A stretch of 64,000 nucleotides of DNA from Bdellovibrio sp. 22V (lineage in GTDB: Bacteria > Bdellovibrionota > Bdellovibrionia > Bdellovibrionales > Bdellovibrionaceae): assembly GCF_030169785.1 (NCBI RefSeq), contig NZ_CP125854.1, positions 1,178,001 through 1,242,000 on the forward strand, written 5' to 3'. The notes under the pieces are model-generated. The model worked only from the letters and a program-made list of their open reading frames with translations, searched no databases and was not told the origin of the DNA. Position numbers and translations under genes: made by a program. This document shows positions 1 to 8,280 of the stretch, piece by piece. Numbering within the stretch: the stretch's first letter is position 1; each line of letters starts with the position of its first letter.

Positions 1-154
1 GATGGCTCAAATTCGGAATCACAACACGATACTTCTCCGCAAGCCTGTCAGCCACCGCATCCCAATGATGAACACTTCCACCATAGCCATGAAGAAGAAT
101 TAAGATAGGCCCTTGCTCCGGCCCGCGCTCTCTGAAAGTAATCTTGTGAGACAT
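1..154 (-). CDS. Alpha/beta hydrolase, N-terminal fragment (runs off the window)
   Basis: Only the first 51 codons are present; the gene continues past the left edge. The start is ATG at 154. The fragment reads MSHKITFRERGPEQGPILIL then LHGYGGSVHHWDAVADRL. The LHGYGGS strand-turn is the oxyanion-hole region (HGxxGS) of the alpha/beta hydrolase fold, followed by the usual W-x-x-V-A-x-x-L helix and a 'YRVVIPNL' strand. The nucleophile and catalytic His lie outside the window, so the substrate and class (esterase, lipase, haloalkane dehalogenase type) cannot be decided. No strong ribosome binding site is visible upstream. Confidence 0.8.
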   Translation of the reverse strand, partial: MSHKITFRERGPEQGPILILLHGYGGSVHHWDAVADRLAEKYRVVIPNLSH

Positions 155-333
155 TCACAGAACATATCGGCATTAATGACTATGCAATAAACAGGACCAA
201 AGCCCTACTTCTTCACAAGATATTAACCACCAATCCCAAAAAACCAAAAAGCCCAAGCTCCGGAAAAATACCAGCAAAACCTTTAAAAAAATTCTAAATC
301 AGACGGCTCTTTTTAAAGAAAGTTTGAAAGCAA

Positions 334-486
334 GATTTGTTGCTGGAGGGCCTTCCCTAGCTTTGTCCGAAGGCTCGGCCTTAGCCGGCGCAGGATGCGC
401 GAACCGCACGAAGTGCGGCGGCGATTGAGCACGGATGCGTGCCGACCGAAGCGACAAGGCTAGGGAAGGCACTCCAGCAACAAATC
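334..486. repeat. Long nested inverted repeat (REP/MITE-like hairpin)
   Basis: The 378-base gap 155-532 has no gene I can support. It holds a 153-base palindromic element with outer arms at 334-367 and 453-486. The arms are about 34 bases each and nearly perfect complements (GATTTGTTGCTGGAG core, then GCCTTCCCTAGC, with three mismatches). Inside is a second perfect hairpin, CCGCAC-GAA-GTGCGG (near 404-418), and further partial complementarity. There is no T-run suited to a simple terminator. It resembles a mobile REP/BIME-type intergenic element. The architecture (outer arms plus a small perfect central hairpin, shared GGAGGGCCTTCCC string) matches the element at 28034-28152. Confidence 0.7.
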
Positions 487-532
487 CCTCGCTATCAACC
501 GAGACTAGGTAAAAACGACTCTCGTATTCAGA

Positions 533-940
533 TTATCTTTTAGGTTTTTCTTCGTCTTTTTCCGCGAGCAACATTGTATCGTTGACGGCTTTTGATTCGA
601 TTTGTTTGTTAGAACGGAAACCGCGGATTTTCTTAGTTTGATTTTCTTGGCGCTCGACTTGTTCTGTGAGGTCGACCGTCACGTCACCGAAGCAGCGTAC
701 TTGGCAGCTCAAACGGCGGCCATCGATAAAGTGGCTAGTGCCGATCAGATTTAATTCAGCTTTGCCCGGAGGAAGAACATTCGACTCCCCTTCCGTGATT
801 CTTACGCGGCATTCAGCGCAAGAGGGAACGCCTTTGCAGATTGAACGAATCTCAAGCTGGTTTTCCGTCGCAATCTGCAAAAGACTCTTGTTAGGAGTTC
901 CTTCGACTTCGATATTTTGCGGAAGAAATTTAATTTTCAT
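533..940 (-). CDS. 2Fe-2S ferredoxin
   Basis: A 135-residue protein with a plant/adrenodoxin-type 2Fe-2S ferredoxin fold over about residues 1-90. The cluster ligands are visible as C35-x5-C41-x2-C44 and C79 (loop CKGVPSCAEC, then LSC). It probably acts as a soluble one-electron carrier in the cytoplasm; the partner is unknown. The last 45 residues are charged, low-complexity and probably disordered, an extension beyond the usual ~95-110 residue length. The start ATG at 940 follows a weak AGGA site. It is the last gene of the minus-strand run after tyrS, 39 bases downstream of it, so possibly co-transcribed. Confidence 0.85.
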   Translation of the reverse strand: MKIKFLPQNIEVEGTPNKSLLQIATENQLEIRSICKGVPSCAECRVRITEGESNVLPPGKAELNLIGTSHFIDGRRLSCQVRCFGDVTVDLTEQVERQENQTKKIRGFRSNKQIESKAVNDTMLLAEKDEEKPKR

Positions 941-979
941 AACTTGAGATTCCTATTTCACTTAACAATTATAACACTT

Positions 980-2206
980 CTATTTTAGAACGACCTTCGC
1001 GTATTTCGTCTTACCCGCTTTGATCACAAGACCGTTCGCTAAGTCGGCCTCTGCAATCTTCAATTGAGGGTCCGAAATCTTCGTTCCTGCGATTTGTACG
1101 GCACCGCCTTGAATCAGACGTCCGGCTTCTCCGTTAGAAGCTGCTAAACCGACTTTCACCATCAACGGGCGAATACCAATAGTGCCGCCTTCAAGATCCG
1201 CCGCAGAGATATTCGCCACTGGAATTTCATCCGGAAGACCTTTATCGACGAAAATACGATTAAACTCTTCTTCAGCGGCTTGCGCTGCGGCTTCAGAGTG
1301 GAAACGTTTGATCAAGAACTTCGCCAAGTTCACTTTCACATCACGAGGATGTTTGCGTTTTTCCGCCACGTCGGTTTTCAACTGCGACAACTGATGCGCG
1401 GAAATATCCGTGAGCAATTCGTACCAGCGGAACATCAACTCGTCAGAGATGCGCATCGTTTTACCAAACATGTCTTTCGGCGTATCGATCACGGAAATAT
1501 AGTTGTCCAAAGACTTGGACATTTTATTCACGCCATCGATCCCCTCAAGAATCGGCATCGTCAAAACACATTGAGGCTCTTGGCCGTAAGCGGATTGCAT
1601 GTCACGACCAACAAGAAGATTGAACTTCTGATCCGTACCGCCCAACTCGACGTCAGCGTTCAAAGCCACAGAGTCATAGCCTTGAGTCAAAGGATACAAG
1701 AATTCGTGAATACCGATCGGTGTTCCGGATCTGTAGCGCTTCGTGAAGTCTTCACGCTCAAGCATACGCGCGACCGTGTATTGTGCCGACATTTTGATGA
1801 AATCAACAGGAGTCATTTTGCCAATCCAAGAGGAGTTGTAAACGATCTCTGTTTTTTCCGGGTCCAAAATCTTAAAGATTTGCTTCGCGTAAGTACGACC
1901 GTTTTCTTCGATCTCTTCGCGCGTGAGCATAGGACGAGTCGTATTTTTTCCTGAAGGGTCCCCAATCATCGCCGTGAAATCCCCGATCAAGAAGAAAACT
2001 TTATGTCCCAATTCTTGGAAGGTTCTGAGTTTATTGATCACGACCGTGTGACCGATATGAATATCAGGGCGTGTCGGATCTGCTCCCAATTTGATGTTGA
2101 GAGGTTTTCCCTTTTTCAGCTTCTTAAGCATGTCTTCGTCGTTGATAAACTCAGCGACACCGAACTTGATTCTTTCTAGCTGTTCACGAGGATCTAAAAA
2201 ACTCAT
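980..2206 (-). CDS. tyrS: Tyrosine--tRNA ligase
   Basis: A class I aminoacyl-tRNA synthetase that charges tRNA-Tyr in the cytoplasm. The 408-residue length fits the bacterial TyrRZ form. The signature sequences are H50-I-G-H53 and K228-M-S-K-S232 (in [14 protein letters not shown]), with the Rossmann catalytic core between them. An S4 RNA-binding domain closes the C-terminus from about residue 345 ([19 protein letters not shown]... IQGGAVQI). The start at 2206 is ATG with an AGGA-type site upstream. It lies 17 bases after the rny stop and is likely in the same transcript. Confidence 0.97.
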   Translation of the reverse strand: MSFLDPREQLERIKFGVAEFINDEDMLKKLKKGKPLNIKLGADPTRPDIHIGHTVVINKLRTFQELGHKVFFLIGDFTAMIGDPSGKNTTRPMLTREEIEENGRTYAKQIFKILDPEKTEIVYNSSWIGKMTPVDFIKMSAQYTVARMLEREDFTKRYRSGTPIGIHEFLYPLTQGYDSVALNADVELGGTDQKFNLLVGRDMQSAYGQEPQCVLTMPILEGIDGVNKMSKSLDNYISVIDTPKDMFGKTMRISDELMFRWYELLTDISAHQLSQLKTDVAEKRKHPRDVKVNLAKFLIKRFHSEAAAQAAEEEFNRIFVDKGLPDEIPVANISAADLEGGTIGIRPLMVKVGLAASNGEAGRLIQGGAVQIAGTKISDPQLKIAEADLANGLVIKAGKTKYAKVVLK

Positions 2207-2223
2207 ACTTAAATTCCTAAACC

Positions 2224-3789
2224 TTAGCGTGCGTGCTCAACACTTCTTGTTTCACGAACAACAGTGACTTTCACTTGGCCTGCCTGAGGCAGCTCGCGCT
2301 CGATCTTACGAGCGATATCACGAGACAACATCACAGCTTGATCGTCTGTCACCTTGCTGGATTCCACAAGAACACGGACGTCTTTACCCGCTTGCAAAGC
2401 CAACGTCTTAAGAACTCCGTCGAAGCTGTTGCCGATGCTTTCCAAATCCTCCAAACGATGGATGAAGGAATCCATTTGCGGACGACGTGCGCCCGGACGA
2501 GAGCTTGAAAGCACGTAAGCCGCATGCACAATCCACGCAAGAATCGAATGAGGTTTTTCCTCTTCGTCGTGCGCGCGGATGGCATGGCAAACATCTTCGG
2601 ATTCATTGTATTTTTTCGCGGCTTCAGCACCAACAAAAGCGTAACTGCCTTCGGCCGTGTGATCGATCGCTTTACCGATATTGTGCAAAAGACCCGCACG
2701 GCGAGCGAGCTTCACGTTCACACCCATTTCACCCGCAAGAAGTCCTGCGATCTGTGCCACTTCCAAAGCTTGGTTCAAAGCGTTTTGACCTTGGTATGAA
2801 CGGTATTTCAAACCGCCGATGATTTTCACAAGCTCCGGATGGATGTTTGGAATTCCCAACTCCATCACATGGCGCTCGCCTTCTTCTTTAATCGACTTCA
2901 TTAATTCGTTACGTTGTTTCTCAACAACTTCTTCGATACGTGCTGGATGCACACGACCGTCTTCCATCAATTTCTCGATAGTACGGCGAGCCAACTCGCG
3001 GCGAACTGGATCAAAACCAGAGATCACCACCGCTTCCGGAGTATCGTCGACGATCAAGTCCACACCGCAAAGCGCTTCGAGGGTACGAATATTACGACCT
3101 TCACGGCCGATAATCTTGCCCTTCATCTCGTCGTTCGGCAGAGCCAAGACACTGACTGTACGCTCAGAGGTGTATTCCGATGCGAAACGGGAAAGAGCTG
3201 TCGCCAAAATACGTTTTGCTTTTTTATCAGCTTCTTTATTGGCTTCTTCTTCAATGGCTGCGATTTTTTTCGCTGCTTCCATTTTTGCTTCGTCTTCAAG
3301 AGCTCCCAAAAGCTGACGACGAGCTTCGTCTTGCGACATGGAGGCGACACTTTCAAGTTTCGTCTTCAACTCCGCAATGTGCGCCTCGCCTTTTTTCTCT
3401 AAATCCTTGATTCTGTTTTCTGAGATCGCGATTTTTTCTTCGCGGTCTTTGAGCGTATTAAGGTAACGCTCGTTTTCTTCCATCTTCTGTTTGAACTGAT
3501 CGTCGATTTCTTTCAGACGACGTTCCAACTGAGACTCTTTGTTTTTAACTGTGGATTTTTGCTTATGAATGTCGGCTTCGACGTTTTTGCGGGCGCGGGC
3601 TTCGAAATCCTTGGCTTTTGTTTCAGAATCCTTTTTGATTTTTGCGGCTTCTGACTTGGCTTTGTTTACGATTCTTTCCGCTTCGATACGAGCTGACTTC
3701 TTTTTGTTTTCATCTTGAAGGCGCTTAACAACAAAAACACCTACTCCACCTAAAAGAACACCGATAATTGCGGTGATAACGATCTCCAT
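2224..3789 (-). CDS. rny: Ribonuclease Y homologue with a degenerate HD active site
   Basis: 521 residues in RNase Y order: an N-terminal membrane helix (1-22), a long charged coiled coil (about 25-200), a KH domain ([20 protein letters not shown]), then the HD domain and the conserved C-terminal end ([14 protein letters not shown]). RNase Y is the membrane-anchored endoribonuclease that starts mRNA decay in many bacteria. Here the catalytic HD pair is H369-N370 ([11 protein letters not shown]) instead of HD. Other metal ligands also differ from family practice: EGSY for EGSH, AHDEE for SHHGD, AAYVL for AADAL, and VAQIAG for VAHLAG. The codon is clearly AAT. The fold is kept but the nuclease centre looks lost, so it may act as an RNA-binding scaffold. 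It follows the fau gene by 6 bases and precedes tyrS by 17. Confidence 0.92.
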   Translation of the reverse strand: MEIVITAIIGVLLGGVGVFVVKRLQDENKKKSARIEAERIVNKAKSEAAKIKKDSETKAKDFEARARKNVEADIHKQKSTVKNKESQLERRLKEIDDQFKQKMEENERYLNTLKDREEKIAISENRIKDLEKKGEAHIAELKTKLESVASMSQDEARRQLLGALEDEAKMEAAKKIAAIEEEANKEADKKAKRILATALSRFASEYTSERTVSVLALPNDEMKGKIIGREGRNIRTLEALCGVDLIVDDTPEAVVISGFDPVRRELARRTIEKLMEDGRVHPARIEEVVEKQRNELMKSIKEEGERHVMELGIPNIHPELVKIIGGLKYRSYQGQNALNQALEVAQIAGLLAGEMGVNVKLARRAGLLHNIGKAIDHTAEGSYAFVGAEAAKKYNESEDVCHAIRAHDEEEKPHSILAWIVHAAYVLSSSRPGARRPQMDSFIHRLEDLESIGNSFDGVLKTLALQAGKDVRVLVESSKVTDDQAVMLSRDIARKIERELPQAGQVKVTVVRETRSVEHAR

Positions 3790-3795
3790 GACCTA

Positions 3796-4359
3796 TTACT
3801 CCTGATACTGCTTGCACTCGACAACGCCTGATTCCGTAATGAGATAATCCATCACGACATCGTGGGGCTCCGTGGGAAGTGGATCGACTGTGACTTGAAA
3901 ATCAAAAGCGATTCCGACTTTAATCCCTTGGTATCCAGCAAGAGTCTTGTCATAAAACCCTTTGCCCTTCCCCAGGCGATTGCCATTCTTATTAAACACG
4001 AGTCCTGGAATCAGCAGACCGTGAAGTTCTCTCAGATCCTTTTTGACGGATTCTTGGGATGGTTCCCACACTCCGTAAGGTCCCAGCACAAAATGCGGGG
4101 CTTCGAAAAACTCCAAGTGGCCTTCATGCATGCGCGGAAAAACCCAAGCAATCGAAGGGATTTGAAACACCTCTTCGACTTGCGCTTCCTCCGGCAGAGC
4201 ACGGTAGGCTCCCCAGATTCCCTTTTGCGAACTCATATAGTTGCGCAAATGAGAATTGAGCTGCTGTTGGTTGTGAACAAGACCTTGCGCAAACTCTTGA
4301 GCGCAAAGAGATTTAAAGAAGGAACGACAGTCCTTTTTAGAGCTCCAAGAAACAGGCAT
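3796..4359 (-). CDS. 5-formyltetrahydrofolate cyclo-ligase
   Basis: Converts 5-formyl-THF to 5,10-methenyl-THF with ATP, a folate repair step in the cytoplasm. The C-terminal half carries the family motif GNRLGKGKGFYDKTL, the ATP/Mg-binding loop, preceded by the substrate-binding region FHVLGPYGVWEP-like (here HFVLGPYGVWEPSQ). The end 'VVMDYLITESGVV' is also typical. Length is 187 residues from the ATG at 4359, which has GGGG five bases upstream; an upstream TTG at 4377 is less likely. It lies 25 bases after zapA. The zapA-fau neighbourhood is common in proteobacteria, but here there is no room for a 6S RNA gene between the two. Confidence 0.9.
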   Translation of the reverse strand: MPVSWSSKKDCRSFFKSLCAQEFAQGLVHNQQQLNSHLRNYMSSQKGIWGAYRALPEEAQVEEVFQIPSIAWVFPRMHEGHLEFFEAPHFVLGPYGVWEPSQESVKKDLRELHGLLIPGLVFNKNGNRLGKGKGFYDKTLAGYQGIKVGIAFDFQVTVDPLPTEPHDVVMDYLITESGVVECKQYQE

Positions 4360-4384
4360 GGAAACCCCAAGAATCAAAACAAAG

Positions 4385-4693
4385 TCAGTTGTTCAAAACC
4401 TTGTTGCTCTTGGAATTTTCTAGATCCATAGAAAGTTGCAACGCTTTTTCTTCGAGTTTTTCCAACTCGCGATGCGCCTTTCTTTTCAAAAGGATAAGTT
4501 CCTCCGCCAAATTCATCGCTGTCAAAACAGCGGCATTTTGGAAAGAACCGTTTTTAGTCAGGGACATGGCTTGATTCATTTTGTTGTTAACAAAATCGAC
4601 GAGCTCTTGAACAGTGGCATCGTCATGAGAGGTTTTTAACTTGTAAGGGACACCCGCAATTAGAAAATTGTAGGTTTTTTTATCAGATGTCAC
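4385..4693 (-). CDS. zapA: Cell division protein ZapA
   Basis: A small cytoplasmic FtsZ-ring stabiliser of 102 residues. The N-terminal part (MTSDKKTYNFLIAGVPYKLKTSHDDA) is the ZapA beta-hairpin domain, and the rest is the long dimerisation/coiled-coil helix (VNNKMNQAM... AMNLAEELILLKRK...). I chose the GTG at 4693 because a GAGG site lies five bases upstream; another GTG two codons earlier at 4699 overlaps that site. It heads a likely operon zapA - cyclo-ligase - rny - tyrS - ferredoxin. Confidence 0.88.
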   Translation of the reverse strand: MTSDKKTYNFLIAGVPYKLKTSHDDATVQELVDFVNNKMNQAMSLTKNGSFQNAAVLTAMNLAEELILLKRKAHRELEKLEEKALQLSMDLENSKSNKVLNN

Positions 4694-4803
4694 TAGCACC
4701 TCAACAGCTGCAGAACCGAATTGCCTAAACCTTTTAAAACTCTAGAAAAAACCTAGATCAACACTGTTAAAAGTATATCGCTAAAGGCTCGATATTCAAC
4801 AGT

Positions 4804-5394
4804 TTATTTTTTCGAACAGGTGCATATAATGCCGAGGTCTTTCTTCGTTTCGCAGAGAATCGAACGTTTGCCGGGCTTATCGACCAGCTCGTACTCTTCG
4901 ATCTCCTTAAAGTTCCGGCGGTAGGTCGAGAAAACTTCATTGAGCTTCGTGTCATTATAGGAGTATTCGTCTGATTTAATTGTTCCGTTGAGCAAGAAGT
5001 TGTTGATGATGTCCTGCTTAGGATTGATGCGTTGGTTCGACGTGAGCTTGATATCGGTGATAACGCCCTTCTCATCGACCTCTTGCAGGATCAATTCGGT
5101 ATCCATCTTTTTTGCACCCATGAACTTGGTGCGCAAAATAAGATTCATCAGTTGCTTGTCTGCGTTCACGTACTGAATTTTTCTTTGACGCAGTTGCGAT
5201 TGCGAGGTCACGAACTTTTCATCGCCCAACTCTTTCAGGCGATTGAGATCGACTTTGAACGAAAGCTTTTCGTCCTGAAGTTCAGGAAAACAGCGCATAA
5301 GATTTTCATATGAAACAGAGATGGGCTTGATGGGCTCAGCCTGAACAAAGTGAGCCCCGAATGTGCAGATAATACCAATTAAAACTTTTCGCAT
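4804..5394 (-). CDS. Secreted protein of unknown function
   Basis: I do not recognise a family. The 196-residue product has a Sec signal peptide (MRKVLIGIICTFGAHFVQA-E) and four cysteines in the mature part (one near the N-terminus in MRCF, three at the end in LCETKKDLGIICTCSKK), so disulfides in the periplasm are likely. No catalytic motif is visible. It is the last gene of a four-gene minus-strand run that starts with the L,D-transpeptidase: only 12 bases separate it from the gene upstream, so co-transcription is probable and a cell-envelope role is a reasonable guess. Confidence 0.75.
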   Translation of the reverse strand: MRKVLIGIICTFGAHFVQAEPIKPISVSYENLMRCFPELQDEKLSFKVDLNRLKELGDEKFVTSQSQLRQRKIQYVNADKQLMNLILRTKFMGAKKMDTELILQEVDEKGVITDIKLTSNQRINPKQDIINNFLLNGTIKSDEYSYNDTKLNEVFSTYRRNFKEIEEYELVDKPGKRSILCETKKDLGIICTCSKK

Positions 5395-5406
5395 TCCTTT
5401 TTCCCA

Positions 5407-6378
5407 TTACATGGGTTCGCAGCTCTCCGCCGAAGAGCGATCACAACCTTCTTGTTGATCGCTTGTGCAATAAGCGCGAGACTCCGTCTTCCAAGTACGT
5501 GCAGATGAGCAATCCTCGCCATCAAGGTTAATGAAAGACTTGATTTGGTTCAATGAAAATCCCAAATTCGATGCATTCTGGGACAGATTCCCGACCTTCA
5601 CTGTAACCGCTTGTTGATTTTTTCCTTCAGCTTGGACTTTGTAAGAGCCCGGGAAAACTGAAACAAAGTCAGCATCCGAAATCGGCGCGGAAACCAGATA
5701 GCGCGGGTGTTTTGAAGGAATCACGTCACCCGGGAAGGTCACCCACATCTCTTGAAAAGTGCCGTCGTTGCCAAAGCTGAAAAGCTCGCGCAAGCCCATC
5801 GCAGAGGTCGCGGTATTCCACGCCTTGCACACGGTTTTTGCCGCGCTCGCCACTGATCCATAGGCGTCGATCTTGGGACAAGTCTCGTAAGTGAAGCGCT
5901 GAACGTAATCTCTTTCCCATGCACCCGTAAGATATAAATCGCCGAAATTTTCCTTCTCAAGACGGAAGAAGTGACGATTCATCAAGAACATTGTCATATA
6001 GATTTTCTTTTGCTCCACCAGTGACGTAAAGTCGCGGTACACCCGGATTTTTTGCCCGCGAACTTGCGAAGGCACCGTCAATCTTTCCAAATACAACTGC
6101 GTTGTCGAACCCGGATTTACAGAGATCGTTTCGGGGTGAATGGAGTTTTCAAAACCCACGATATAATTTCCGGCAGGCAGCGCTTGCGGTTTATTGAGAT
6201 CAAAGAACACGGGATTATCACACGCGCCTCGTTGTCCGATCTCACAGCGAACTGCCTTCACCTTTTGGAAAATTTGAAACTTGCCGGCCTGACCGTTGAC
6301 TTGCAAAGCGCCCATGGATTGAGCTTGAGCCAAACCTGCGAACAACAATGTCGAAACTGCGATCCACATTTTTTTCAT
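5407..6378 (-). CDS. Secreted protein of unknown function, next to L,D-transpeptidase
   Basis: 323 residues with a clear signal peptide (MKKMWIAVSTLLFAGLAQAQ-S). The mature N-terminal part (about 25-110) resembles a beta-rich domain ('LPAGNYIVGFENS', 'VNPGSTTQLYLERL'), reminiscent of PEGA/carboxypeptidase-regulatory-like folds, and similar phrasing recurs near 225-275 (PGSYKVQAEGKNQQAVTVKVGNL). The C-terminus is Cys-rich (CTSDQQEGCDRSSAESCEPM). No enzyme signature. The start ATG at 6378 has an AAGGAG site; it follows the transpeptidase stop by 11 bases and precedes the next gene by 12, so all three form one transcript. Confidence 0.78.
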   Translation of the reverse strand: MKKMWIAVSTLLFAGLAQAQSMGALQVNGQAGKFQIFQKVKAVRCEIGQRGACDNPVFFDLNKPQALPAGNYIVGFENSIHPETISVNPGSTTQLYLERLTVPSQVRGQKIRVYRDFTSLVEQKKIYMTMFLMNRHFFRLEKENFGDLYLTGAWERDYVQRFTYETCPKIDAYGSVASAAKTVCKAWNTATSAMGLRELFSFGNDGTFQEMWVTFPGDVIPSKHPRYLVSAPISDADFVSVFPGSYKVQAEGKNQQAVTVKVGNLSQNASNLGFSLNQIKSFINLDGEDCSSARTWKTESRAYCTSDQQEGCDRSSAESCEPM

Positions 6379-6389
6379 AACTCTCTCCT

Positions 6390-8075
6390 TTAGAACAACT
6401 CGCCTGCGGATTTTTTATTCTGCAAAGCTTTGCTTAAACGCGTGTCTTGGCCGTAAACGTCGTCGATAAAGCGCATCGACCCGTCTTCGCCTTTTTCCAC
6501 CGTCAAGTACAAGAAGTACACCGGCATCGGTTTTTTCAAAGTAATACGCTTATCCAGCTCCGCCGCCTGCTGATCTTTGTACATTGGTACAAAGTTCTGA
6601 ATGTCATACAAGCTCCAGCCCGGCTGATCGCGCAGCAAATAGGCGGCAAGCTCCAACGGCTGCTCTAGGCGCACGCAACCTGAACTTAGGTGACGCTTGC
6701 TTTCACCAAAAAGATGTTTGTCATTTGTATCATGCAGATAAATCGCCCAAGGGTTTTGCAACGGAAACTTCACAACACCCAAAGCATTGTCTGGCCCCGG
6801 CAACTGGCGGATGTAATAGACGAAATTTTTTGCCGTCATGTTTTTCCAATCAATCGTTGAAGGATCGATGACTTCGTCCGTCGCTTCTTCAATAAGAAGC
6901 ATGTTGTGTTTTTCGAGATAACGACGGTCTTGTTTCAGCAAAGGCAATTTGTCTTTGATCGCGATACTGCGAGGGACCGTCCAATACGGATTCAAATTCA
7001 CGAAAGTGATCTGATCGCGCATGGATGGAGTCCGGCGGAACGCCTGACCGTTGATTGTTTTAAAATAGAAAACCTGACTGCCTTCATCGAAAAGACGGAA
7101 CTCTGTCGTCGCCAGATTCACAAAGATATGGCGGTTTTCAATAGTCTTCGGAAGCCAACGAAGTTTCTCCATCGTCACTTCCACTTGCGCGATTCTTTGA
7201 CCTACTGTGAAGTTCAAAGCACGCAATACTTCAGAGCGTGTTCCAATAATACCGTCCGATGTAAGACCGTTCATCGCTTGATATTGTTTTACAACATCTT
7301 CCAACTCTGTATCGAAGGTATTTCCCCCGGCATCAGAAACATAGTATCCAAGCTGTCTTAAGCGGGCGCGCAACTGACCAATGATCGGATCCTTCACTCC
7401 ACGTTTCAAAATAAAACCTGGCGAAGTCAACGTCGGCCAGCCGCCGCGGGCCTTCAGATCTTTTAGAGTTACCAACAGACTCATAAGATCTTTATAACGA
7501 GGATGCGAAGGAGCGAAGCCGTCAAGCGCAGACGCCAAAGAGCCCGCGCCATAAGAAACCGCAAGATTGAGTTCATTGTATTCGTTGAAATCTTTTTGTT
7601 TGTACTTAATATCCGTGTCGATTTGTTCCGGATCAAAACGACCCGTCGATAAATGCGTGACGTAACGGATAAGCGCTTCACTTGCCGCCAACTCAAAAGT
7701 GATCCAGTTTTTTTGATTTGTTTGAGCCGCCTTATAAAGATTTTCGACATCCGCATCCCAATAATCACCGGGATTTAAACCGTGGCGGTCCGACGTCAAA
7801 AGAATGTTTTTAAGAGTCACGGCCATCGCATTGGGAAGACCATTGGTGTCTGTCCAAATAGCTTGAAATCCCCGCAAGGAGTATAGCTTGTTTAAAGTTT
7901 CAGTATGAAGAATGAAATTTCCCCAAGAAGGTTTAATCAAGGGAACTGTCGTTTGTCGGCCTACGTAGCCCTGAATGACTGCCGCTTCCCCGTAAGCGTG
8001 CGAAAAGCTCGGCGCCAACAGTGTGAAGCTCATTCCTAAAACGAAAGACTTTCTAATCCAACTTTTTAGCATCAT
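6390..8075 (-). CDS. L,D-transpeptidase, YcbB/LdtD-like
   Basis: A periplasmic cysteine transpeptidase that makes or remodels 3-3 peptidoglycan cross-links. 561 residues from ATG at 8075, chosen because GGAGAGG lies six bases upstream and a signal peptide follows (MMLKSWIRKSFVLGMSFTLL... SHA). Domains in order: a YcbB-type scaffold (about 30-230: 'RGFQAIWTDTNGLP', 'HGLNPGDYW'), a PG_binding_1 domain (GQLRARLRQLGYYVSD... GLTSDGIIGTRS), then the YkuD catalytic domain with 'IYLHDTNDKHLF' and the nucleophile motif SSGC467VRL. The domain order and length match LdtD rather than short ErfK-type enzymes. Bdellovibrio modifies its own and prey walls, and the target here is not shown by sequence. First gene of a run with two secreted unknowns. 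Confidence 0.93.
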   Translation of the reverse strand: MMLKSWIRKSFVLGMSFTLLAPSFSHAYGEAAVIQGYVGRQTTVPLIKPSWGNFILHTETLNKLYSLRGFQAIWTDTNGLPNAMAVTLKNILLTSDRHGLNPGDYWDADVENLYKAAQTNQKNWITFELAASEALIRYVTHLSTGRFDPEQIDTDIKYKQKDFNEYNELNLAVSYGAGSLASALDGFAPSHPRYKDLMSLLVTLKDLKARGGWPTLTSPGFILKRGVKDPIIGQLRARLRQLGYYVSDAGGNTFDTELEDVVKQYQAMNGLTSDGIIGTRSEVLRALNFTVGQRIAQVEVTMEKLRWLPKTIENRHIFVNLATTEFRLFDEGSQVFYFKTINGQAFRRTPSMRDQITFVNLNPYWTVPRSIAIKDKLPLLKQDRRYLEKHNMLLIEEATDEVIDPSTIDWKNMTAKNFVYYIRQLPGPDNALGVVKFPLQNPWAIYLHDTNDKHLFGESKRHLSSGCVRLEQPLELAAYLLRDQPGWSLYDIQNFVPMYKDQQAAELDKRITLKKPMPVYFLYLTVEKGEDGSMRFIDDVYGQDTRLSKALQNKKSAGELF

Positions 8076-8206
8076 AAGAAACCTCTCCGAGTTTCTTACT
8101 ATCAAGTAAGATGCCATCCTGATTGGACTTTCACCGGTTTTTAGATGCCTTTGATAGATCAAAGTTTAGACAGGGCCCTTAATTCGTCACCGCCGTCTCA
8201 AAATGG

Positions 8207-8231
8207 GAAAAAGGCACCAGGTACCTTTTTC
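8207..8231. terminator. Bidirectional hairpin with A/T flanks
   Basis: GAAAAAGGCAC-CAG-GTACCTTTTTC: ten-base arms with one mismatch and a three-base loop, A-run on one side and T-run on the other. It sits between the stop of the gene at 8281 (minus) and the L,D-transpeptidase start, so it can end the upstream minus-strand transcript. The KpnI-like centre gives it near-perfect two-fold symmetry. Confidence 0.6.
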
Positions 8232-8280
8232 TTAAGAGAGTGGAAGGGAGCCCGAAGGCTCACCCTCCACAGGTGGTTTT

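Noticed and set aside
4360-4384. Expected 6S RNA between zapA and the cyclo-ligase gene
   Set aside because: The gap is about 25 bases, too short for 6S RNA.
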